A model generated the notes under the pieces. It saw nothing but the letters and a program-made list of their open reading frames with translations. It did no database searches and was not told the origin of the DNA. From Deltaproteobacteria bacterium (GTDB lineage: Bacteria > Myxococcota_A > Polyangia > Haliangiales > SHYZ01), in the NCBI GenBank assembly GCA_016210055.1, contig JACQUZ010000122.1, positions 1 to 46,462 of the forward strand: 46,462 nucleotides of DNA, in the 5' to 3' direction. Position 1 is the stretch's first letter; each line of letters opens with the position of its first letter. The position numbers were made by a program, and so were the translations under genes. Shown here piece by piece: positions 1 through 8,465 of this stretch.

Positions 1-17
1 CGAGGAGGGCGAATACC

Positions 18-36
18 CGTCGGTATTTAACCGACG
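18..36. terminator. Hairpin downstream of the kinase-WD40 gene
   Basis: A perfect inverted repeat has 7-bp arms (CGTCGGT at 18-24, ACCGACG at 30-36) and a 5-nt AT-rich loop. It lies about 60 nt past the stop codon of the minus-strand kinase gene, so it could end that transcript. No U-tract follows, so its role as an intrinsic terminator is uncertain. Confidence 0.3.
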
Positions 37-98
37 AGCAACGAAGCCAGCCGGGATGATTCGGCCGCGAGGGCGATTGAGTTATTCATCCGCGGGCC

Positions 99-3000
99 CT
101 AAGGCACATCAAGAGGAGCCCAGCTCATCCCAGCGCCGCTCGACCGAGTGCTCGCCGACGTGACGTCAATCCGGGCGCTGGTCCGCGCCGCCAGAAACGC
201 TGCAAGGCCAGCTTCGTCTCGAGGCGGGAGATCGGCGAAGGGATCGGACCATGTACAGGGCGGAGTGTCTCGTCCTGCCGCGGCCACCGTCTTGCCGTCG
301 GGCGCAAAGGCGATGCGTTGAGGAGTTCCCTCAAATACCCGCAGGCTGCGACTGATCTCGGAGTTGACTTGCCAGATGCGCACCGCTTGATCGGACGCGC
401 CAGCCGCGATGTGCCCGCCCTGCGGCGCGAAGGCGAGATCGAACAGGGGCCCGCGTACTCGGCCCAAGACGCGGACCTCGCCCTCATGCCGGTCGAAGAC
501 CCGCAAGGCGCCGTCCCACCCTGTCGAGGCTAGAAAGCGGCCGTCGGGTGAGAAGCCGACGTCAAAGGCCAAGAGCTCGTGGGCCATGACTGCCCTGCCT
601 TGGCCCGACGCCACCTGCCACAGGAAGACCCCGCCTTTTTCGCTCACGGCGGCCACCTCTCGCCCATCGGGGGCGAAGGCGACTTCGAAGAGAGGGCTCC
701 CGTCACCGCTGAGCACGCGCTCGGGCTCGCTACCGACTCCCCACAGCCGCACCATGCCGTCGCCCCCCACGCTGGCGACCAGCTGACCGTCGGGTGCCAT
801 GGCGACCGCAATTGCATCAGGATGCTCGCCAAGGATACGCCCACCTCTTCCATCGTCCTTGCCGAGCGCCCACAAGCCTACCGTCCCATCGCTCGCCACC
901 GAGGCGATGGAGTGGCCGGCGACGGAAGCCGCGATCCGCTCGACCGATGCCTCGTGGCGGCCAATGACCCTCGCCGTGCCGCCCGCCGGCGACCATGCCC
1001 ATGCACGTCCATCGAGCGCGCCCCCCACCAGGGTGTCGGGTCTTGGCCAGGCGAGGTCGCCCACGAGCCCGACATGGTCGCTTTGCCCGACGAGAGCACC
1101 ACCGCCGGTGAGGGACCACCAGCGGACCCTGCCGTCCACCCCACTGGCTGCTAGCTGTCGCCCATCAGGCGCGTAGGCCAGGGCCAGCGCCCCCGTATCA
1201 CCTAGCCGGAGCCGTTTACGCGGCGGAATTGGCCACACGCGAACCGTGCCATCGGATGCCATGGACGCGAGCAGCTTGCCATCGGCGCTAAAGTCGAGGA
1301 GCAAGACGGGCTCACGATGGCCGCGCAGGGTGGCCAATGGCTCGCCGCTCTGCTCCCACAGGCGTATCTCCCCGTCAAATCCACCACTCGCCAGCAAGCT
1401 GCCGTCGGGCGAAAAAACGAGCGCGTACACGGTATCGGTGTGCCCAACGAGCGTCCGCACCTGCTCGCTACCCGCACGGTGCAGGAAGACCTGGCGATCT
1501 TGGCCCGACACGGCCAAGAGCTCCCCCTTGGGTGCGAACGTCGCTCGCACCGGCGAGGTGCGTGCTTGCCCCAAGCTCCGGGCGGCACCTCGGGGCCATG
1601 AAATGACCGTGATCTTCCCGTCGGCCGTGACGAGCCACAAGCGACTACCATCTGGAGCCGCACCGAGCGCGAGCACGCGCTCCTTGGTGGTGTACAGGCG
1701 TCGTTCTTTCGCACCAGGACGCCAGGCGATGACCTCATGGGTAGGATCATCGCTCGCACTGCTGCGCGCCAACGCCAGCCAGCCACCGGCGAGCGGCGCT
1801 ATGGCCCGCGCGTCTCGATCGGCCCTGGACCCGGAACGCCGCATGCGGGCTGCCTTGTCTACGGCGGACGACGAGCCGCGCGCGTACATCTCGACGCCGC
1901 CGTCCCTGCGCAGCAGGGCCAGGCTATCGCCGACGAGCTCGAACGCCGTGATCGGAGCCCCCTCATCGCCCACGGCGAGTGCGGCGCCCGATGTGGTTGG
2001 CCATAGGCGCAGCTTTCCCGACACGTCCAGCGAGAGGCCAAGCTGGCCATCGGAGGAAACGCGAACCGATTCCAGTCGCGCGCTGTGATCGCGGCGCACG
2101 TGGGCCAGCGCTCCATCCGCCCGTACCAGGCGAACGCCGTCATCGAAGGCGGCGGCCAAGAGCGATCCCGTCGGTGACCACGCAAGGCCCTGCACCTGCT
2201 TTCCCGGAACAAGAAGGACATGGCGAGCGACACCCAGGCTGTGGGCCTCGGCCGCAATGGCGAGGGCGTCAGCCGCGTGGGTCGGCTCAAAACGCCACTC
2301 CTTGAGCCAAGCCAAGGCAGCGGTGGGATCTCCGTCGATGAGCGCACGTGCTTGCAGGAGCTTTTGCTCGCTTGCTCGCTCTTCGACACGACGCGACTGC
2401 TCTTCAGCGACGGTGCGCTGGCGCTCGGCGATGGCCCACGCCGCGCGGGCGCGTTCCCGCTCGCTCACAATCCGAGCGATTGCCACGACTCCGGTGACCA
2501 CCATGACGGTCGTGAGCACGGTAGCTACGAGCACCGCGGCCCGGTGGCGCCTCGCCCAGCGGCGAACGAGGGCCCACATGCCGTAGGCGTGTGCAGCCAC
2601 GAGCTTCCCGGTCTCAAAGCGTCTCAGGTCCTGAGCCAGCGCCGCGGCGCTCGCATAGCGCTCTTGCGGATCACGCGCCATCGCCTTGGCGACGATCGCT
2701 GCCAGCTCTTCAGGCACGGCAGGCTCGCGCTCGCGGAGCGGCGTGGGCGGCCCAGCCACCACCGCCGCCAACACCGCCGACGCCGCGCCTTGGTAGGGAG
2801 GCTCACCGGCGAGCACGTGGTAGAGCATCGCCCCCAGTGCATGCACGTCGGCACGCGGATCGCTGGCCGACCCGAGCGCCTGCTCGGGAGCCATGTATGC
2901 CGGTGTCCCCACCACGGCCCCCTCACGGGTGAGGGCAGCAGAAGTCGGACTGCCTGTGCTCGGTCTGGGCTCGTCAAGAGGGCCGTCAACACCAGCGCCT

Positions 3001-3581
3001 GGGGCGTATTCTTTTGCCATGCCCCAGTCGACGACCACGGTCTCGCCGAATGCGCCAAGGAGGACGTTGGCCGGCTTGAGGTCCCGGTGCACGACGCCCT
3101 GGCCGTGAGCATAGGCGACCGCATCGACGACGGCGATGAGACGTGGGACCAGAGCAGCCCGCTCGCGAAAGGAGCGTGCCTCGGCGATAGCCTGGTCGAG
3201 GGGCGTCCCTTCCACCAGCTTCATGCTGTAGAAGGGCTCACCCGAGGGTGCCCGGCCGGCGTCATGCACGGGGACTATCGCCGGGTGCTGCAGCCTCGCA
3301 GTGATGAACGCCTCGCGGAGCAGGCGTCCTGCTCGGCGAGGGCCGGGCTCGAGCAACTGCTTGACCGCTACCCGCCGACCAAGCTGCCGGTCATGCGCGC
3401 TCACGATGCGCCCCAGGCCACCGCGGGCGACCTCTTGTTCCAGCACGTAGCGTCCCGGATTCGGTCCGAAGGGGACCTCGGTGGGTTCTTCGGCGCCCGA
3501 CAAGGGGGGATCTACATCAATGATCGGGGTCTTCTCGCTAGAGGCCTGGCGCCGCCACTTCTTGCGTTTCCCGGTTGTCAT
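99..3581 (-). CDS. Transmembrane Ser/Thr protein kinase with C-terminal WD40 repeats
   Basis: This is a Hanks-type protein kinase fused to a beta-propeller sensor or scaffold. Numbering starts from the ATG at 3581. The Gly-rich loop is near residues 53-58, the ATP-binding Lys is K74, the catalytic loop HRDLKPAN has D167, the metal-binding DFG is replaced by DWG (D185), and GTPAYMAPE marks the activation-segment end. A single membrane helix (VLVATVLTTVMVVTGVVAIA) follows at about residue 350, then a short coiled region. The rest is a long series of WD40-like blades with SPDG and IRLW/VRVW signatures. The frame stays open upstream to 3707, but the ATG at 3581 (MTTGKRKK) avoids overlap with the divergent gene; ATG 3611 is an alternative. 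Kinase-WD40 fusions are common in myxobacteria. The ligand and substrates are unknown. The divergent neighbour carries a phosphothreonine-binding FHA domain, suggesting a functional link (inference). Confidence 0.93.
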   Translation of the reverse strand: MTTGKRKKWRRQASSEKTPIIDVDPPLSGAEEPTEVPFGPNPGRYVLEQEVARGGLGRIVSAHDRQLGRRVAVKQLLEPGPRRAGRLLREAFITARLQHPAIVPVHDAGRAPSGEPFYSMKLVEGTPLDQAIAEARSFRERAALVPRLIAVVDAVAYAHGQGVVHRDLKPANVLLGAFGETVVVDWGMAKEYAPGAGVDGPLDEPRPSTGSPTSAALTREGAVVGTPAYMAPEQALGSASDPRADVHALGAMLYHVLAGEPPYQGAASAVLAAVVAGPPTPLREREPAVPEELAAIVAKAMARDPQERYASAAALAQDLRRFETGKLVAAHAYGMWALVRRWARRHRAAVLVATVLTTVMVVTGVVAIARIVSERERARAAWAIAERQRTVAEEQSRRVEERASEQKLLQARALIDGDPTAALAWLKEWRFEPTHAADALAIAAEAHSLGVARHVLLVPGKQVQGLAWSPTGSLLAAAFDDGVRLVRADGALAHVRRDHSARLESVRVSSDGQLGLSLDVSGKLRLWPTTSGAALAVGDEGAPITAFELVGDSLALLRRDGGVEMYARGSSSAVDKAARMRRSGSRADRDARAIAPLAGGWLALARSSASDDPTHEVIAWRPGAKERRLYTTKERVLALGAAPDGSRLWLVTADGKITVISWPRGAARSLGQARTSPVRATFAPKGELLAVSGQDRQVFLHRAGSEQVRTLVGHTDTVYALVFSPDGSLLASGGFDGEIRLWEQSGEPLATLRGHREPVLLLDFSADGKLLASMASDGTVRVWPIPPRKRLRLGDTGALALAYAPDGRQLAASGVDGRVRWWSLTGGGALVGQSDHVGLVGDLAWPRPDTLVGGALDGRAWAWSPAGGTARVIGRHEASVERIAASVAGHSIASVASDGTVGLWALGKDDGRGGRILGEHPDAIAVAMAPDGQLVASVGGDGMVRLWGVGSEPERVLSGDGSPLFEVAFAPDGREVAAVSEKGGVFLWQVASGQGRAVMAHELLAFDVGFSPDGRFLASTGWDGALRVFDRHEGEVRVLGRVRGPLFDLAFAPQGGHIAAGASDQAVRIWQVNSEISRSLRVFEGTPQRIAFAPDGKTVAAAGRDTPPCTWSDPFADLPPRDEAGLAAFLAARTSARIDVTSASTRSSGAGMSWAPLDVP

Positions 3582-3693
3582 GCGGGTGGCTATGGGGCAT
3601 TGTACCGGCATTTCATGGACGCAAAAAAACTCAATAGAACTGGACGGGCACGCAAGCTCGCCCTGAACCGGAACACCGTTCGACACCTGAACG

Positions 3694-5736
3694 GTGACGA
3701 GCTCCAAGTCGCGGGAGCGGCCACCTGGCTCTGCAATCCCATCGCTCGCACCCGGCGCTACGTCGAGTGCGATACGGTCGGCTGCTCTGGGTTCTGCTGG
3801 GCCGGCCTTCGCTAGTTCCGCTGTGCCGGCAACGCGTTATACCCTGCGCGTCGAGCTTTCTGACGGCCAATCCTTTACCCACGAAATCATCAAGGAACGA
3901 ACGGTCCTTGGCCGCTCGTCGTCTGTAGACGTGCCTCTTTGGGACGACGGCGTGTCACGCGAGCATGCTGCCCTCGAGCGGGTAGGCGATCTGCTGTTCG
4001 TCACGGACCTCGGTTCGACCAACGGCACCCGCAGGAACGGACGACCCATCTCCGAGCGCACGCAGGTTGCCGACGGTGATCGGCTCGCCGTGGGCCTAGC
4101 GCTCGTCACAGTGCTCGTGAACGCGGCGCAAGCGGTCGATACCCGCGCGGTGCTACCGTCCGACTCTCCCGGTGTAACTACCGTGCCGACAACCCTCGCC
4201 CTGGACGAAGACCTCCCTTCTTCCTCGCAGGGACCGACGGTGCGTGACGAGCGGCCTGCTCTGCGCGCGCTCTATCTCCTCGGCCGTGCCCTCGAGCCCA
4301 CGGCCGACGAGGACGAAATCCTCCGCCGGATCGTCGCTGTCGCCGAGGCGACATTCGACGCCGAGCAAGTGGTCCTGATCGTGCGCGCCCCCGGAGGGGA
4401 AAAGCGGATCGCGAGGCCACCCCACGCCATGGTAGCCCCTTGGGTCGAGCAGCGGGTCGTGGCAGAAGGTCGGGCCGTCCTGGCCAAGAGTGGCGAGCGC
4501 AACGTGCTTTGCGTCCCCTTTCGGCTGCGCAGCCAGGCCACTGGCCTACTCGGGCTGGAGGCGCCCGTGAGCCGGCGGCTGTTTCAGCCCATTGACCTGG
4601 ATCTCTTGACCATCCTTGCCCATACGGGTTGTGCCCTCATGGACAACGCCCGCCTGGTCGCCGAGCTGCGTGGTGCGCGCGACGGCCTTGCCCGGGAAAA
4701 CCAAGAGCTCCGAGACGAGCTCAGCGCCACGAAGCCCTTCTTGGGCATCCTGGGCGAAAGCGAGCGCCACAGGGAAACGCTGCGCACCCTCCAGCGCGTC
4801 GCCAAGACCGACGCCACGGTCCTCATCACCGGCGAGAGCGGCACGGGCAAGGAGTTGTTCGCCCGTGCCATTCACGCCACGTCGCCGCGGCAGGATGGGC
4901 CGTTTCTGGCCATCAACTGCGCCGCGATCCCCGCCACCCGGATCGACGCCGAGCTCGTCGGCATCGAGCGGGGCGTGGCCACGGGCGTCGATGCCCGCAG
5001 CGGCAAGTTCGAGCAGGCGGGCGCTGGCACCCTGTTTCTCGACGAGATCGCCGAGCTTCCTCTGCTGATGCAAGCCAAGCTCCTGCGTGTCTTGGAAGAT
5101 CGCCAGCTCCAGCGGGTGGGCGGGCACAAGAGCATCCCCTTGCGCGCGCGCATCGTCGCCGCCACCAACCGCGACCTCCCTGCAGAAGTCGCCGCCGGCC
5201 GGTTTCGCGGAGATCTCTTTTACCGCCTGAACGTGGTGCCGATTCGCCTTCCTCCCTTGCGTGAGCGTCCTGGTGACACGGCCCTCTTGGCCCAAGCGTT
5301 CCTACGGGAACGCGCCGCCAAGCAGGGCGTCCCCCTGCGGGGGTTCTCCCTTGAGGCCATGGCGGCGCTCGAAGCCTATTCTTGGCCGGGAAACGTGCGG
5401 GAGCTGGCCCACGAGATCGAACGCATCGTCACGGTGTGGGAACCCGTGTCGGGCGGCGATGGCGAGACCGACCTGGTCTTGCCCTGCCATCTCGCCGACA
5501 CGATTCAGGGCGGCGCCTGGCGTCACCAACCAAGCGCGGAGCCTCCTTACGGAGAGCTCGAGCTCGGTGATATCAAGACGGTCGTGGGCACGCTCGTAGA
5601 GCATGCCGAGCGCCGGCTCATTCGCATGGCGCTCGCCAAGACCAAGGAGAACCGCGTGCGCGCCGCCAAGCTGCTCGGGCTCACGCGCGAGGGGCTGCGG
5701 AAGAAGATGATCCGCTACGGAATGGAGCCCCAGTAG
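3694..5736 (+). CDS. FHA-GAF-AAA+ enhancer-binding-type transcriptional regulator, Fis-type HTH
   Basis: The 680-aa protein starts at a GTG. Domains in order: an FHA domain around residues 50-125 (GRSSSVDVPLW, SREHA, TDLGSTNGT), a GAF-like region around 165-320, a sigma-54-interaction-type AAA+ domain around 345-580, and a C-terminal Fis-type helix-turn-helix around 635-675. The AAA+ core has Walker A GESGTGKE (K386), Walker B GTLFLDEI, sensor I VAATNRD, an Arg-finger region FRGDLFYRLN and sensor II WPGNVREL. The GAFTGA loop that contacts sigma-54 reads GVATGV at residues 427-432, so the key Phe is Ala429. ATPase function looks intact, but classical sigma-54 activation is doubtful. FHA domains bind phosphothreonine, so the divergent kinase is an attractive input (inference). 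About 110 bp separate the two start codons. Confidence 0.9.
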   Translation: MTSSKSRERPPGSAIPSLAPGATSSAIRSAALGSAGPAFASSAVPATRYTLRVELSDGQSFTHEIIKERTVLGRSSSVDVPLWDDGVSREHAALERVGDLLFVTDLGSTNGTRRNGRPISERTQVADGDRLAVGLALVTVLVNAAQAVDTRAVLPSDSPGVTTVPTTLALDEDLPSSSQGPTVRDERPALRALYLLGRALEPTADEDEILRRIVAVAEATFDAEQVVLIVRAPGGEKRIARPPHAMVAPWVEQRVVAEGRAVLAKSGERNVLCVPFRLRSQATGLLGLEAPVSRRLFQPIDLDLLTILAHTGCALMDNARLVAELRGARDGLARENQELRDELSATKPFLGILGESERHRETLRTLQRVAKTDATVLITGESGTGKELFARAIHATSPRQDGPFLAINCAAIPATRIDAELVGIERGVATGVDARSGKFEQAGAGTLFLDEIAELPLLMQAKLLRVLEDRQLQRVGGHKSIPLRARIVAATNRDLPAEVAAGRFRGDLFYRLNVVPIRLPPLRERPGDTALLAQAFLRERAAKQGVPLRGFSLEAMAALEAYSWPGNVRELAHEIERIVTVWEPVSGGDGETDLVLPCHLADTIQGGAWRHQPSAEPPYGELELGDIKTVVGTLVEHAERRLIRMALAKTKENRVRAAKLLGLTREGLRKKMIRYGMEPQ

Positions 5737-5752
5737 ACGCTTCAAGCTCGAC

Positions 5753-5758
5753 TATAAT
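5753..5758 (+). promoter_or_regulatory. Possible -10 box before the methyltransferase
   Basis: An exact TATAAT lies 18 bp before the methyltransferase ATG, in an otherwise GC-rich junction. No good -35 hexamer sits 16-18 bp upstream, and the leader would be only about 10 nt, so this is a weak call. Confidence 0.2.
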
Positions 5759-5775
5759 GGCGGCCGGATCTCACC

Positions 5776-6657
5776 ATGACCGCTCTCGTGACCCAGAAGC
5801 ATCGCTCGACCCCAGCCAGGAACTCCCTCCGCTCGATGGGGCTCCTCTTGCCGATGACCTGGAATCAGCGGGTCACGCTTTACTATCGGACGTATAGCCA
5901 CTTTCTTCACATCCTGGCCGGTGACACGGCCATGCTCAACTTCGGGCAGGAGCAACTCTGCGATGAAACGGTCGCCAAGTTCCCGCCCTACGGTCGCTGG
6001 CTGGATGTCGGCTGCGGCATCGGTGGCCCGGCTTGCTACTTCGGGTCCCGGCGCCCCGACGTTGGTATCACCGGGATCAACATCACGGACCACCAGCTCG
6101 TCCAAGCCGCCTCGCGCGCCGCCACGTTGGGCCTGGAGTCTCGCGTCATGTTCCAGCACGGCGACGCCTGCAACATGCCGTTCGACGGAACAGCGCACTT
6201 CGACGCGCTCTACGCGATCGAAAGCGCATTTCATTACCCTGATAAGGGGGCCTTCGTGCGCGAGGCGTTCCGCGTGCTCAAGGCGGGCGGCAGCTTCGCG
6301 TGCGCCGACTTGGTGTCGCGTGAAGGCAGGCCGATCGCCTGGCGCGATCGCTTCGTCAACAAGGTGTTCTTCGGCTGGTTCGGCGCGTTCAAGACCCTGG
6401 GTCCGTCCGAGTGGGCATCGCTCCTCGAGTCTGCTGGCTTCGAGGAGGTCGAGATCGTGGACGTGACCGATTCGATCTTTCGCCCGGGACTCGCAGGTGC
6501 CCTCGAGCGCATCGAGCAAGAGAGAGACGAGCTTCTCCGTCACTACACCCCGTTCTCCATTGCTGTGGTGCGCTGGTGCTATCGCTGGCTGCTAACGGAC
6601 CTGGAGCGCCGGCCGATTCAGTACGTCGTCATGCGTGCTCGCAAGCCGGGCGCGTGA
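5776..6657 (+). CDS. SAM-dependent methyltransferase (Methyltransf_11 type)
   Basis: This 293-aa class I methyltransferase has motif I LDVGCGIGGPA near residues 75-86, an acidic/hydrophobic region GITGINITDHQL that should hold the SAM ribose contacts, HGDACNMPF (motif II region) and ALYAIESAFHYPDK followed by FRVLKAGGSF (motif III). The pattern, with GCGIGG and an ITxxQ-like segment, resembles small-molecule methyltransferases of the gamma-tocopherol, sarcosine/dimethylglycine or macrolide-sugar O-methyltransferase type. The substrate cannot be read from sequence. The C-terminal third (about 215-275) is rich in aromatic residues and may contact membrane or a lipophilic substrate. It starts 40 bp after the regulator gene on the same strand and could be co-transcribed. 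Confidence 0.88.
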   Translation: MTALVTQKHRSTPARNSLRSMGLLLPMTWNQRVTLYYRTYSHFLHILAGDTAMLNFGQEQLCDETVAKFPPYGRWLDVGCGIGGPACYFGSRRPDVGITGINITDHQLVQAASRAATLGLESRVMFQHGDACNMPFDGTAHFDALYAIESAFHYPDKGAFVREAFRVLKAGGSFACADLVSREGRPIAWRDRFVNKVFFGWFGAFKTLGPSEWASLLESAGFEEVEIVDVTDSIFRPGLAGALERIEQERDELLRHYTPFSIAVVRWCYRWLLTDLERRPIQYVVMRARKPGA

Positions 6658-6807
6658 TCACGCACCAGCTACCAACCGGCGTTGGCATCGCCCAACCACG
6701 GTTGTTGGCGCTTCCCCCGTGAACCCCAGTGAAATCACCCAATTACGCCTGCCGGGCGCCGGCCCCTTGGTTGCAATTCGCCCGCCGCTACCAACCAGGA
6801 GGTATCC

Positions 6808-8454
6808 ATGGCTTTCCTTCGTGTTTTCGTAGCTGCCCAGGCAGCGCTCGGGCTTGCGCTGGCGAGCGCGGCACCGGCCCATGCCGAGAGTTTTTCGGCG
6901 TCGATCAGGCTACCCGCCGAGCGAGCGCGGGCTCGGCTCAAGATCGATCCCAAAGTCGACGCCCTGCTAAGGCGTTCACCGCTCGAGCTCATCGCCGACC
7001 AGCAGGATCACCTTGTTGTGGAGATGGCCAACTTGTCCGACCCACGCACGGCAACCCATGCGTCGTGGAGAGGCACTCTCTACCTGCAGGAGCCGGCCCA
7101 CGTTGGGACGTTACGCGCCTATTACTTGCGCGACCGCGCAGGCAACGCCGTCCGCCACCGCGACGGCACCGTGGCCTCGTACTATTGGTACGAGCTCGCC
7201 GACGGGCGCATGGCGCGGTACGTGACTACTGTCGCTGGCGACGCGGTCGGTACCTATATCCTCGATCCACGGTCGGGCGCCTACGAGTTCGCCGTCGACC
7301 TGGACGGCGACCGCCGCATCGATCTCTTGGACGCGGTTACCCCCGACTTTCGCGAGCGCATCGTCATGACCGAGATCGGGCGCGATTTCGCCCGCCTGTG
7401 GAATGGGGGCACGAACCCGCTCTGCTTTGGTGAAGACGCGAGCGGCATTGTCCCCGGCGGATTCGGCTCCGGGGCCGATTCCCGCGCCAGGCTCCCGGGC
7501 TGCAGGCTTCGCCACGGCGCTCGCGCCGGTGGCGCCACCGGCTCCCTCGGTCATCCCGGCGATCCCCATGGAGGGCGAACGCCCATCGACCAGCTGTGCG
7601 ACAGCATGGGTGGGGGCAAGGCGCGGCGGCCGGAGTGGTTCGATCCGCTGGTCGAGGAGGAGGACTACGGCGAGTGTGAAGCCGAGTGCGCTCAGGATTT
7701 CTACGTGTGTGTCGGCGTGTGCACGGTAGGCGGCGCGCTCAGTGTCGTCGGAGGGGCCGGGGGGCTCGGGGCCGCGGGTGCCCTCGTGTGCGATCTCTAC
7801 TGCGTCTACGAGGCAGTCCAATGCCACGATGACTGCCTCGACGATGCCGCCGAAACAGGGACCACCAGGACGCCTCCGGCCGAGCCCACCCCGTCCCCCC
7901 CGTCCACCGCCCGGTACCGCGATACCGACGGCGACGGCACCTACGACGCCGAAGACACAAATGGGGACGGCGCTATCGACACGAGCTGCAGCACGGCCAA
8001 TTGCGGCCTCCCACCGGGAACCGGCGGCACCCGCTCGCGCCCCAATCCCGATGAGGGCGGCGTGAGCTGGGACCTGTTCTGTAAGGACCGCAGCAACTGG
8101 CGTCAGCGTGGCTGGGGCTCGTTCGATCCCCCCAAGGACTGCCCCAACCCGACCGAGAGCACCACCAAGTCAAAGAAGGTGAAAAGCGCCCCGAATGTCC
8201 GCGCTGCCGACTGCTGGCCCGTCGACGAGACCGATGTCGACGAAGTCGTCGGCCAGGGCCGGACCGTCGGCTGCTTGCCCGGTGAAGGGCGTTGCGAGCC
8301 CGATCTCATCGGCACCATTAGGGCGCGCTTTGCCCAGGCCATGGCGGCCCACACGGTAGGCGTGCAGATCGTGTGCGACCCCATCGTGTGCCAGCCGGGG
8401 CTAGCCGTCGAGGCGGCCAGGGCGGCGAGGCAGCGAACAGCCACCAGGCGCTAG
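6808..8454 (+). CDS. Secreted Cys-rich protein with a calcium-binding-type repeat
   Basis: The 548-aa protein has a strong Shine-Dalgarno AGGAGG at 6798-6803 before its ATG. It begins with a Sec-type signal peptide ending near APAHA-ES. The N-terminal 200 residues look globular, including a FAVDLDGDRRIDLLD segment that resembles an EF-hand-like calcium loop. A Cys-rich stretch at about 285-350 has paired Cys flanking a Gly/Ala-rich hydrophobic segment. Next comes a Pro/Thr linker and a DTDGDGTYDAEDTNGDGAID element, a thrombospondin type-3-like Asp/Gly calcium repeat. The tail has further Cys. I do not recognise a family for the whole protein. An extracellular or outer-surface location is inferred from the signal peptide and the expected disulfides. 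The stop is only 7 bp from that of the convergent gene. Confidence 0.75.
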   Translation: MAFLRVFVAAQAALGLALASAAPAHAESFSASIRLPAERARARLKIDPKVDALLRRSPLELIADQQDHLVVEMANLSDPRTATHASWRGTLYLQEPAHVGTLRAYYLRDRAGNAVRHRDGTVASYYWYELADGRMARYVTTVAGDAVGTYILDPRSGAYEFAVDLDGDRRIDLLDAVTPDFRERIVMTEIGRDFARLWNGGTNPLCFGEDASGIVPGGFGSGADSRARLPGCRLRHGARAGGATGSLGHPGDPHGGRTPIDQLCDSMGGGKARRPEWFDPLVEEEDYGECEAECAQDFYVCVGVCTVGGALSVVGGAGGLGAAGALVCDLYCVYEAVQCHDDCLDDAAETGTTRTPPAEPTPSPPSTARYRDTDGDGTYDAEDTNGDGAIDTSCSTANCGLPPGTGGTRSRPNPDEGGVSWDLFCKDRSNWRQRGWGSFDPPKDCPNPTESTTKSKKVKSAPNVRAADCWPVDETDVDEVVGQGRTVGCLPGEGRCEPDLIGTIRARFAQAMAAHTVGVQIVCDPIVCQPGLAVEAARAARQRTATRR

Positions 8455-8465
8455 TACTGCACTAG
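8451..8465. repeat. Small dyad containing both convergent stop codons
   Basis: CTAGT and ACTAG arms flank a 5-nt loop, and each arm contains the TAG stop of one of the two convergent genes. As a 5-bp stem with no T-tract it is a poor terminator. It is listed because nothing else separates the two transcripts. Confidence 0.2.

Noticed and set aside
2220..3815. Long plus-strand open frame antisense to the kinase gene
   Set aside because: It is a GC-rich shadow of the kinase frame: no start signal, no domain, and its composition mirrors the sense gene.
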